From the NCBI GenBank assembly GCA_031397815.1, contig JANNMJ010000149.1, forward strand, positions 1-46,873: a stretch of 46,873 nucleotides of DNA. The letters are read 5' to 3'. How positions within the stretch are numbered: position 1 is the first letter of the stretch; each line of letters starts with the position of its first letter. Origin of the DNA: JANNMJ01 sp031397815. GTDB lineage: Bacteria > Bacteroidota > Bacteroidia > Cytophagales > Hymenobacteraceae. Under the pieces are notes generated by a model. That model worked only from the letters and a program-made list of their open reading frames with translations. It ran no database searches and was not told the DNA's origin. The translations under genes were made by a program, and so were the position numbers. This document shows, in pieces, positions 16,804 through 23,861 of the stretch.

Positions 16804-17121
16804 GAGGAGGGAGTTCCTGCAACCACCCTCCTCTGGGATAGCTTCCGAAGTAACTTCTTTGGTCATACCAGAGGGAGGTTATGCCTTCAGAAGTGAGTTT
16901 TGAGGCATCCTAGAGGGAGGTTATGCCTTCCGAAGTGACTTCTTTGATCATACCAGAGGGAGGTTATGCCTTCCGAAGTGAGTTTTAAGCATCACCTCGT
17001 GCTGGGTAGGCTTCCGAAGTGACTTCTTTGGTCATACCAGAGGAAGGTTATGCCCTCAGAAGTGAGTTTTAGGGCATAACCTCATGCTGGGATGGCTTCC
17101 GAAGTAAACTTTGAGGTTTCC
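16804..17121. repeat. Alternating inverted-repeat array, 42-43 bp period (BIME-like)
   Basis: Seven full units plus a partial one fill the convergent gap. The unit boundary (C)TTCCGAAGT recurs with GAAGT at 16847, 16890, 16932, 16975, 17016, 17059 and 17101 (spacings 43, 42, 43, 41, 43, 42), and a degenerate unit begins at 16804. Odd units (A) read GAAGTGACTTCTTTG then a core CATACCAGAGGGAGGTTATG; even units (B) begin GAAGTGAGTTTT and carry the core in inverted orientation (GGCATAACCTCATGCTGGGA). Each A-B pair can therefore fold into a long hairpin, for example an uninterrupted 11-bp stem GGTTATGCCCT at 17046-17056 with 17071-17081. The unit at 16890 is a B-to-A hybrid. Periods of 41-43 break any reading frame, so the array is not protein-coding. 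Confidence 0.85.
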
Positions 17122-17186
17122 CGGCCTTCGCGGTAGCGGGAAAGTGGTTAAGCTTCTGCTCAGGCGCTTAATCAACCGTATAGTCT

Positions 17187-17222
17187 CCCCCTCTCCTTTG
17201 GAGAGGGGGCTGGGGGGTGAGG
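17187..17222. terminator. Strong hairpin, inverted partner of the 16728 copy; likely end of the porin transcript
   Basis: CCCCCTCTCC and GGAGAGGGGG form a perfect 10-bp stem with a TTT loop, followed by CTGGGGGGTGAGG. In reverse complement it reads like the left copy at 16728-16754. It sits 15 bp beyond the stop of the minus-strand porin gene. Hairpins of this sequence type recur between genes in this group, so it may be a dispersed repeat as well as a terminator. Confidence 0.6.
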
Positions 17223-17236
17223 ATACGCGCTGTTCC

Positions 17237-19243
17237 CTAATCGAAAAACATCCATTTCACCCCGAACGTGACCGAGCGGCGGAGCTGCGGGTAGCCGGGC
17301 GTGAGCGAATAGCCGTTCTTGTTGTTGAGGCCGTAGTTGGCGTGCGCGATTTTCAGGAACACGTTCACGTTCTTGAGGTCGGCCGCGAAGAAGACGTCGA
17401 CTTGCGGGTAGGCCGGTAGCAGGGTCTCATTCTGAAGGTAGAACTGCTGCGTGGCGGGCTGCCAAGCCAGCGCCCGCGACGCCGATTGCACGTAAGTCTG
17501 AATCCCGACCTGCCCGAAAAGCGCCTTTTTCAGCAGGTAGCCCTGATACGCCACCAGCACATCGCCGATGATTTCGGGCGTCCGGATCACGTCCGCCGTG
17601 CGGCCGGGGCGGGCTGTGACGGCCGCCCGCGTACCAAGCACCAGCTTGCCGATTTGCCCCCGGTACCGCCCCTGCACCGTGCCGATGGTGAGGGTCGATT
17701 TCTCCTGCGTCGGCAGCCCGTTGACGCCGTAGTACACCAGATTCCGAACCCGCGTGAGGGCGCCGTCGAGCCAGACGCGGTGCTGCCCGAAGCGAGCCTC
17801 GGCGGTGGCGCGGGTTTCGTCGCGCTGGGTGTTGTCGAAGGCGTTTTCCCAGCGGAAATGATTGCCGTAGAAGGCGTTTTCAGTGAGGGTCGGGGAATAG
17901 CCGTTCCGGAGCTGGCTCACGCTCAGCCAGCGGTAGCGGGCCGTGGCGCGGAGCCAGTACGTGTTGTCGCCAGACTGAAACTCGCCGTCGGCGGTGACGG
18001 CCACGATATCGCGCACCTGAAACTGTGCCTGTCCGCCGAGCGCCAAACGGCCCACGCGGCGCGGCTCCGTAAGCCCATTGACGACATCAGCGGCTTCGGG
18101 CGCCACGGCGGCTCCGGCATCGTAGAGCGTGTAACGGGCATCGCGGCGGCTCGCGTAGAGCCGATACGCCCCAAACCGCGCCGTCCCGAGGACGCCCGCC
18201 GTGTGCTGGTTGAGCTGAAACCGCGCCCGGTCTTCGGTCCGGGTAGAATCGAGGTAAATGACCCGCGAGATGTTGACCAGCTCCGGGAGCTTCGTACCGG
18301 CGGCGGCGCCACTGTTCCAGTCCTGAAACCGGTTGGCCTGGGTGCGGCGGTCGAACGTATAGAAGAGCTGCAAACCCGGTCCGGCGAGTCGCAGCAGCTG
18401 CGTCAGGTGCCACGAGTTGCGAAACTCGCGGTTGTCGGCGAACGAGAGGTTGACGGTGGCGTCGGCGTAGCGGACGGTGCTATCGAGGCGCGGCAGGTCT
18501 TGGGTGGTGCCGCCCTGCTCGACTACTTCGTGCGCCAAGTGGGCGTACGACGCCATAATGCGCCACGTAGAATCGGGAGTGGCGTAAGCGGCCCAAACCG
18601 TCGCGCCAGCGTGAACGAGCATATTATCCTTCGTCTGGGTCGGCGAAAACTGCTTGTTCGACGATAACCGCTCATACGCGCCGCCGAAGTTGAAAACCTT
18701 GCGAATGTTGCGCGTGTAACGCACCTCGAAGACCTGCTCGCCCAGCCCGCCCTGCACGTAGGAAACGTGCGAATACGGCGACCGCACGTTGTAATACGGC
18801 ATCGTCCCGACGTCGTACGCGTACCGATCAAACGCCCGGCGCCCCCAACGGATCCCCGATTGTGGCTGCCCAACCGGCCAAATCACCGACCGCCCCGCCG
18901 TCCCGACGTTGCCAAGGTCTTGCTGAAACGTCGAGTCGTGATACCACCGACGCGGGTTCCACATCTCCCGGAAAGCCGTATCGAGCGGCAACCCGCGGTT
19001 ACGGCCCGCCATAACATCGGCCTCCGTGAAGCGCAGCGTGGTGCGGGGGCCGTAAAGCGTCTGCGACGTATCGTTGAGGAGCCGACGGGGCTTTTTCGGC
19101 TGGCCATCAGCGGTTTGACCCGGCTGACCCGGCTGACCCGGCTGACCAGTAGCGGGATTAGTGGGAGTTGACGGATTAGTAGGCGTTTGCTGCGCAATAG
19201 CCGGACGCGCCAGCAGCAGCAATGCCGCTACGAGCAGCGCCAT
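17237..19243 (-). CDS. Putative outer-membrane porin (Porin_10-like)
   Basis: A 668-residue predicted β-barrel. It starts with a signal peptide (MALLVAALLLLARPAIAQQ) and a low-complexity linker containing GQPGQPGQPGQ, then a domain typical of Bacteroidota putative porins (TLYGPRTTLRFTEADVMAG, FNFGGAYERLSSNKQF), alternating amphipathic strands such as RYRWLSVSQLRNGYS, and a C-terminal aromatic β-signal FGVKWMFFD for assembly by the BAM machinery. Family length agrees. The start was set at the ATG in front of the signal peptide, but the frame runs on upstream through the lpxK core with no stop, so a lpxK-porin fusion is formally possible. A TGA overlapping this ATG (TGATG) exists in the neighbouring frame and would be a normal operon junction. 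Confidence 0.8.
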   Translation of the reverse strand: MALLVAALLLLARPAIAQQTPTNPSTPTNPATGQPGQPGQPGQTADGQPKKPRRLLNDTSQTLYGPRTTLRFTEADVMAGRNRGLPLDTAFREMWNPRRWYHDSTFQQDLGNVGTAGRSVIWPVGQPQSGIRWGRRAFDRYAYDVGTMPYYNVRSPYSHVSYVQGGLGEQVFEVRYTRNIRKVFNFGGAYERLSSNKQFSPTQTKDNMLVHAGATVWAAYATPDSTWRIMASYAHLAHEVVEQGGTTQDLPRLDSTVRYADATVNLSFADNREFRNSWHLTQLLRLAGPGLQLFYTFDRRTQANRFQDWNSGAAAGTKLPELVNISRVIYLDSTRTEDRARFQLNQHTAGVLGTARFGAYRLYASRRDARYTLYDAGAAVAPEAADVVNGLTEPRRVGRLALGGQAQFQVRDIVAVTADGEFQSGDNTYWLRATARYRWLSVSQLRNGYSPTLTENAFYGNHFRWENAFDNTQRDETRATAEARFGQHRVWLDGALTRVRNLVYYGVNGLPTQEKSTLTIGTVQGRYRGQIGKLVLGTRAAVTARPGRTADVIRTPEIIGDVLVAYQGYLLKKALFGQVGIQTYVQSASRALAWQPATQQFYLQNETLLPAYPQVDVFFAADLKNVNVFLKIAHANYGLNNKNGYSLTPGYPQLRRSVTFGVKWMFFD

Positions 19244-20426
19244 CACCCGGCCGGAAGCCGCCGTAACACCAGCGGAGGGCCGGAACCGCCGAACGTGGTC
19301 GAGGACCAGCTCGCGCAGGTTCGCTGGGGCGACCGTTTCGCCCGCTGGCACTTCACGCACCCGCACCGGCACCCACCAAATGGGCAGCCCCGCGACTTCC
19401 GGACGTGGTTGCCCGACGGAATCGAGCAGACGAGTGGCGTCTTTGCCGGTGGTCACGATGGGGAGATTTTCCGGGCCGGAGGCCGTGCGCAGCGCCAACA
19501 GCTCGGTGGCGGTGAAGGCGTGATGGTCGGGGAAGCGCAGATGCTGGGCGATGGAGAAGGAATGAGCCAAGAGGTGGTCGAGCAGCGGCGCGGGGTTATC
19601 GATGGCGGTCAGAACGACGAGCGGGGTCGGCGAGTTGGGAAGCGAAGTTGGGAGCGATGCGGGCAGTGGCGGCGGCGGTTGGTCGAGCTGCAAGGGTTGC
19701 CAGCGGTCGTAGGTGTAGGTGGTGAAGAAGACGGGTTTTTCTGACCCGGCAGCGCGGCGCAGCGCCCGCAAATTCAGTCCTCGAACCAAATCGGGCCGCT
19801 CTTCAGCGGTCGGGCATTTGGTTACGATGACCGCATCAGCGCGGCGGGCAGCCCCGGCGAATTCACGCAGCCGGCCGAACGGCAGCACGCGGTCGGCGGG
19901 AAAGGGCCGGTGAAACTCCGTCAGCAGCAGCAGCAATGACGGCCTAACCGCGCGGTGCTGATACGCATCATCCAGCACGAGCACCTGCGGTGGCTCCGCT
20001 TGTGCGAGCAACGCCCGAATCCCGTTCCGGCGGTCCTCCGCTACCGCCACCGTCAGGCGGCCCTCGGCGAGCTGGGCCGCAAAGCGCCGCGCCTGCTCCA
20101 GCGGCTCATCGCCGACGGTAGAGGCCGAATCCGACGCCTGCACCACCCGAAAACCGCGCGTCTCGCGGCCGTAGCCCCGGCTCAGCAGCGCCACGCGGTA
20201 CCCGGCCTTCAGCAGCAGATTCACCACATACGCCGCGTGCGGCGACTTCCCCGTCCCTCCCACCCGCAAATTCCCCCAGCACGATGACCGGCACCCCAAA
20301 CGCCTCCGACGCCAGCCAGCCCCACGCGTAAAGCTGTCCGCGCACGGCCATCGCCCAGCCGTAGCCGTAGCGCACGAGCAGCAACAGCGCCGAGAGCAGC
20401 AGAAAACCGGGCAGCAGGAAGGTCAA
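19243..20426 (-). CDS. lpxK: Tetraacyldisaccharide 4'-kinase LpxK, frameshifted
   Basis: LpxK phosphorylates the lipid A precursor at the 4' position at the inner membrane. The N-terminal membrane segment (FLLPGFLLLSALLLLVRYGYG, then SEAFGVPVIVLG) and the core (NLRVGGTGKSPHAAYVV with the P-loop, SRGYGRETRG, GDEPLEQARR, VLDDAYQHRAV, FPDHHAFTATEL) are in different frames. The shift maps to a C5 run at 20273-20277 (five G on the coding strand): with four G the reading is VPVIVLGNLRVGGTGKSP, a perfect family match. It is thus either a real inactivating or phase-variable insertion or a sequencing error. The C-terminus (LRELVLDHVRRF) is followed by 13 residues that run in frame into the porin. The likely start is TTG at 20426; another in-frame TTG lies at 20501. 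lpxK is normally essential in bacteria making lipid A, which favours an error. Confidence 0.75.
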
Positions 20427-20453
20427 GCGGAAATTCGATGGTACGGAATGCTG

Positions 20454-20461
20454 CAAAAGTA
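20454..20461 (-). promoter_or_regulatory. TACTTTTG -7 element for lpxK
   Basis: Exact TAnnTTTG match on the minus strand, 27 nt before the TTG start at 20426. It forms one half of a 9-bp inverted repeat (AAAAGTACG 20455-20463 / CGTACTTTT 20478-20486) whose other half lies in front of the divergent kelch gene. Confidence 0.45.
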
Positions 20462-20479
20462 CGTACCGCGTCAAGGGCG

Positions 20480-20487
20480 TACTTTTA
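20480..20487 (+). promoter_or_regulatory. TACTTTTA possible -7 element for the kelch gene
   Basis: Matches 5 of 6 fixed positions of TAnnTTTG and ends 13 nt before the ATG at 20501. Mirror image of the lpxK element. Confidence 0.3.
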
Positions 20488-20500
20488 ATGTTAGTTGTCA

Positions 20501-21784
20501 ATGAGCCTCGCTTCCTTCCGAATGGTACGCTTACTCTCCGGTTTGTTTCTACTCGCGGCGTTTCCAGTGGCGGCGCAATTACCCGATACGCTGAGCTGGC
20601 AAACGTTATCGCGGGTCGGTTTAGGGCGTTATGAGGCGCAGGGTGGGGTGATTGATAACCGACTGTTCGTCATTGGAGGCTTCATAAATGGCTCCGCGCA
20701 GACGACCGCCCGGTGCGACGTCTACGACCCCACCACCGACCGCTGGACACCGCTCCGCGATATGCCCGAGCAGATCACCCACTCCGGGACGGCCGTCGAC
20801 GGCGATTCCGTAATTTATCTGGCGGGCGGCTTCATCGGCAATCACCCCGGCCCGATTACCGACCACGTCTGGCATTATGACGTTCGGCGCGACCGCTGGA
20901 ATCCGTTCGTCCCGCTGCCGGCAGCGCGCGGTGGCGGAATGATTATCTGCTACCAGCGCACGCTCCATTTCTTCGGCGGCACTATCCGGCAAGGCGGCCT
21001 TTTTGTTGAAGACAAAGGCGACCATTGGGCGCTCGATCTCAACGCCGCCAACCCGAGCTGGCAGCCGCGTGCGCCGATGCCCAACCCGCGTAACCATTTG
21101 GGCGGCGGCCTTTTAGATGGCAAGCTCTACGCCGTCGGGGGCCAGCATTTGCACGACGAAGACCACGGCAACCAAACTGCCGTCCACGCCTACGATCCCG
21201 CCACCGACACCTGGCGCACCTGCGCGTCGTTGCCGCTCCCAATGGGCCACATCACGGCCTCGGTTTTTGGCTGGCGCGGCCATTTATTGGTAGCGGCGGG
21301 CGTAACCGAGCATTCTACCCGGCTCAATACCATTTTCGCCTACGATCCCGCCACCGATTTTTGGCACGAGCTGCCGCCCCTGCCCGCTGAGCGCCAATCG
21401 CCGGTCATCGGCGCGTGGGGCGATGTGCTGCTGGCGAACGGCGGCCTCAGCGCGCAGGGTTATGTATCGACTGAGGTCTGGCGCACGACCCTATATACGC
21501 CGGCGGCAGCGCCACACCAGTTCGGCGATGAGCTGACGGTGCTGCCGAATCCATCGTCAGGTACCAGCATTGGCCTCCTGCTCGATTCCCGGGACTTGGG
21601 AACCGGCGAAATCATCCTCTACGACGCTTTAGGTCGGCTTTTACACCGCTCCACCATTCAGAAAAATACCCTCCTCGCCCGCGTCACCTTCCAGCCGCCC
21701 GCCCCGTTGGCGGCGGGCGTGTACGTCGTGCAGCTCCGGCAAGGCAACCGCCGCGCCGCCCGCCGGTTTGCCGTGACCGAGTAG
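20501..21784 (+). CDS. Kelch-repeat secreted protein with T9SS sorting domain
   Basis: A 427-residue exported protein. The signal peptide (MVRLLSGLFLLAAFPVAAQ, using the second Met) precedes about six kelch motifs forming a β-propeller: each has a ..LYAVGG.. strand and a ..YDPATDTW... strand, for example VIDNRLFVIGGF/YDPTTDRWTPL and LLDGKLYAVGGQ/YDPATDTWRTC. The C-terminus is a type A sorting domain (VLPNPSSGTSIGL, LYDALGRLLHRS, LAAGVYVVQLRQG, RRFAVTE) for type IX secretion. Such proteins are surface binding modules; the ligand is unknown. The gene is divergent from lpxK with only 74 bp between starts. The ATG at 20501 is used; an ATG at 20522 is also plausible, and an in-frame TTG at 20495 less so. 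Confidence 0.85.
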   Translation: MSLASFRMVRLLSGLFLLAAFPVAAQLPDTLSWQTLSRVGLGRYEAQGGVIDNRLFVIGGFINGSAQTTARCDVYDPTTDRWTPLRDMPEQITHSGTAVDGDSVIYLAGGFIGNHPGPITDHVWHYDVRRDRWNPFVPLPAARGGGMIICYQRTLHFFGGTIRQGGLFVEDKGDHWALDLNAANPSWQPRAPMPNPRNHLGGGLLDGKLYAVGGQHLHDEDHGNQTAVHAYDPATDTWRTCASLPLPMGHITASVFGWRGHLLVAAGVTEHSTRLNTIFAYDPATDFWHELPPLPAERQSPVIGAWGDVLLANGGLSAQGYVSTEVWRTTLYTPAAAPHQFGDELTVLPNPSSGTSIGLLLDSRDLGTGEIILYDALGRLLHRSTIQKNTLLARVTFQPPAPLAAGVYVVQLRQGNRRAARRFAVTE

Positions 21785-21820
21785 GCGTAACGTTGCCGAC
21801 CGATTGCCTCTTTTAGTTCG

Positions 21821-22951
21821 ATGCCAACCGATTCCCCCACTCTCCTCCTCCGCGACCTCACCCGCTTCCTCGACGCCTTCGCGCCGCCCGCGTGGCAGGA
21901 ATCCTACGATAACGCCGGGCTGCAATGCGGCGACCCCGCCCAGCCCGTCACCGGCGCCACCATCGCCCTCGACTGCACCGAGGCCGTGGTGGCCGAAGCC
22001 GTAGCGCGGGGCCACAACGTGGTCATTTGCCATCATCCGGTGATTTTTCGGGCGATTAAAAGCCTCACCGGTCGCACCGAGCCGGAACGCATTCTGCTCG
22101 CCGCCATCCGGGCGGGCGTCGCGATTTACGCCACCCACACCAACCTCGACCACGTTCGGCACGGCGTCAACGCCGAGTTTGCGCGGCGTCTGGGACTTCA
22201 GAACATGAAGATTCTCGCCCCGAAAGCCGACGGCGCCCTCCGGCAGCTCGTCACGTTCGTGCCGCCAGCAAGCCGCGAAAAAGTGCTGGCAGCGCTCCAC
22301 GCGGCCGGGGCCGGGCAAATCGGCCACTACTCCGATTGCGCTTTTCGCACGGAAGGCACAGGCCAGTTCCGCCCATCCGCCGATGCGCGCCCGTTCATCG
22401 GCGAGGCCAGTGGGCCGCTGGAAGAAGTGGCTGAGGAGCGGCTGGAGCTAGTTTTTCCGGCTCCTGCCCAAGCGGCCATACTCGCCGCATTGCGGCAGAC
22501 GCATCCGTATGAGGAAGTGGCGTATTACCTCACGAAGCTCGAAAACGAGCATCCGGATGTCGGCGCCGGAATGGTCGGCACCTTACCCGAGCCGCTTGCG
22601 CCGGATGCGTTTCTGCATCACCTGAAATCGGTGCTCCACCTGCCGCTCATCAAGCACACCGCCCCCCCGGCTGACGGCCGACCGATTCAGCGCGTGGCCA
22701 TTTGCGGCGGCGCGGGTTCTTTCCTGATTCGGCCCGCTATCAGCGCCGGTGCCGATGCTTTTGTGACCGGCGACCTCAAGTATCACGAGTATTTTGAGGC
22801 CGATGGACGGCTTTTACTCTGCGATGTGGGGCATTATGAGAGCGAAGTTGCCACGGGCGAGCTTTTAGGAATGGCCCTCCAACGGGAATTTCCTACCTTT
22901 GCCGTTCTGTTGACTGACATCGTGACCAATCCGGTCCGATATTTTGTTTAG
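21821..22951 (+). CDS. Nif3-like dinuclear metal center protein
   Basis: A 376-residue member of the Nif3/YbgI family (often called GTP cyclohydrolase 1 type 2 homologue), a hexameric protein with two metals per subunit. The metal ligands lie in VVICHHPVIF and ATHTNLDHV at the N-terminal side and DVGHYESE at the C-terminal side; SYDNAGLQCGD is the usual opening motif. The central insertion (about residues 135-245, LRQLVTFVPPASREKVLAALHAAGAG and THPYEEVAYY) is the CutA/PII-like trimerisation domain of the long form. The cellular reaction is not firmly known. It is followed after 27 bp by the zinc-ribbon protein, a conserved neighbour pair in Bacteroidota, so they are probably co-transcribed. 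Confidence 0.92.
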   Translation: MPTDSPTLLLRDLTRFLDAFAPPAWQESYDNAGLQCGDPAQPVTGATIALDCTEAVVAEAVARGHNVVICHHPVIFRAIKSLTGRTEPERILLAAIRAGVAIYATHTNLDHVRHGVNAEFARRLGLQNMKILAPKADGALRQLVTFVPPASREKVLAALHAAGAGQIGHYSDCAFRTEGTGQFRPSADARPFIGEASGPLEEVAEERLELVFPAPAQAAILAALRQTHPYEEVAYYLTKLENEHPDVGAGMVGTLPEPLAPDAFLHHLKSVLHLPLIKHTAPPADGRPIQRVAICGGAGSFLIRPAISAGADAFVTGDLKYHEYFEADGRLLLCDVGHYESEVATGELLGMALQREFPTFAVLLTDIVTNPVRYFV

Positions 22952-22978
22952 ATTCTCGTTTCGATTTTCTCCTCCTGT

Positions 22979-23746
22979 ATGAGCCTCGCGCCGACGCCTG
23001 CTGCCCCTGATACCCCGGTAGCCACCAAACTGGATAGCCTGCTGAACCTGCAACGCCTCGATTCCCAGCTCGACGAAATCAAGCGCGTTCGGGGTGATTT
23101 GCCGGAAGAAGTCCGTGATCTGGAAGACGAAATCGCCGGTTACGAAACCCGCGTAAAGAAATTTGATGAGGAAGTCGGCTCGCTGAACCAGAACGTTCAG
23201 GCCCGTCGCGCCGCCATCAAAGATGCCGAAACGCTCATCAAGCGCTACGAAGACCAGCAAACCAACGTCCGCAACAACCGCGAGTACGAGGCCATTTCGA
23301 AAGAAGTGGAGCTGCAACGGCTGGAAATCCAGATCGCGGAGAAGAAAATCCGCGAAGCGCAGTACCACATCGATATTAAGAACACCGAAATCGCCGGCAC
23401 CAAGCAGCGCTTGAGCGAGCGGAAGAAAGACCTTGACAACAAAAAAGGCGAGCTGAACGCGCTGATGGTCGAAAGCGAAGCCGACGAGAAAACCCTCGTA
23501 GCGCAACGCGACGAAGCCGCCCAGCACGTCCCGAACCGCGAGCTGACCGCCTACAACCGTCTGCGTGGCAACATGCGCAATGGGTTGGCCGTGGTCACCG
23601 TCCGGCGCGATGCGTGCGGCGGGTGCTTCAACACCGTGCCGCCGCAGCGTCAGGCTGATATCGCTGGCAAGAAGAAAATCATCGTTTGCGAGCACTGCGG
23701 CCGGATTCTGGCCGATGTGGATCTGGTGGCCGTCGCCGCCGCCTAA
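22979..23746 (+). CDS. Coiled-coil protein with C4 zinc ribbon
   Basis: A 255-residue cytoplasmic protein. Residues about 15-180 are a long, highly charged antiparallel coiled coil (LLNLQRLDSQLDEIKRVRGD, NNREYEAISKEVELQRLE, KKDLDNKKGELNAL), and the C-terminal part holds a zinc ribbon with two CxxC knuckles (DACGGCFNTVPPQ and IIVCEHCGRIL). This architecture is a widespread family with putative nucleic-acid or ribosome-linked roles, not settled by sequence alone. It is co-directional with nif3 and followed about 90 bp later by a good terminator hairpin, so the operon probably ends there. The start ATG is unambiguous because upstream sequence is short and non-coding. Confidence 0.9.
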   Translation: MSLAPTPAAPDTPVATKLDSLLNLQRLDSQLDEIKRVRGDLPEEVRDLEDEIAGYETRVKKFDEEVGSLNQNVQARRAAIKDAETLIKRYEDQQTNVRNNREYEAISKEVELQRLEIQIAEKKIREAQYHIDIKNTEIAGTKQRLSERKKDLDNKKGELNALMVESEADEKTLVAQRDEAAQHVPNRELTAYNRLRGNMRNGLAVVTVRRDACGGCFNTVPPQRQADIAGKKKIIVCEHCGRILADVDLVAVAAA

Positions 23747-23833
23747 CGCCCCGACGTTTCTCTTCTCTCTGACCGAAGCGGATGACCGTCGTTTTCGATT
23801 CCGTTTCGAAAAGGCTCCAGAAATTGCACAAGA

Positions 23834-23861
23834 GGATGGCCCGGCTGGGTCATCCTTTTTT
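23834..23861 (+). terminator. Rho-independent terminator overlapping the next gene's first codons
   Basis: GGATGGCCC pairs with GGGTCATCC (9 bp with one G-U pair) around a GGCT loop and is followed by six T. This is a textbook terminator 88 bp after the zinc-ribbon stop, yet the hairpin includes the ATG (23836) and the first codons of the next gene's signal peptide. Confidence 0.7.

Noticed and set aside
16495..16866. Short minus-strand reading frame over the start of the repeat array (EVTSEAIPEEGG)
   Set aside because: Unit lengths of 41, 42 and 43 bp shift the frame from unit to unit, so no repeated protein can be encoded.
16804..17121. CRISPR array
   Set aside because: The sequence between repeated boundaries is itself repeated and alternates in orientation; there are no unique spacers and no cas genes.
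17486..18667. 393-codon open frame antisense to the porin
   Set aside because: No recognisable motif and arginine-rich shadow composition; the porin strand shows a signal peptide and β-signal.
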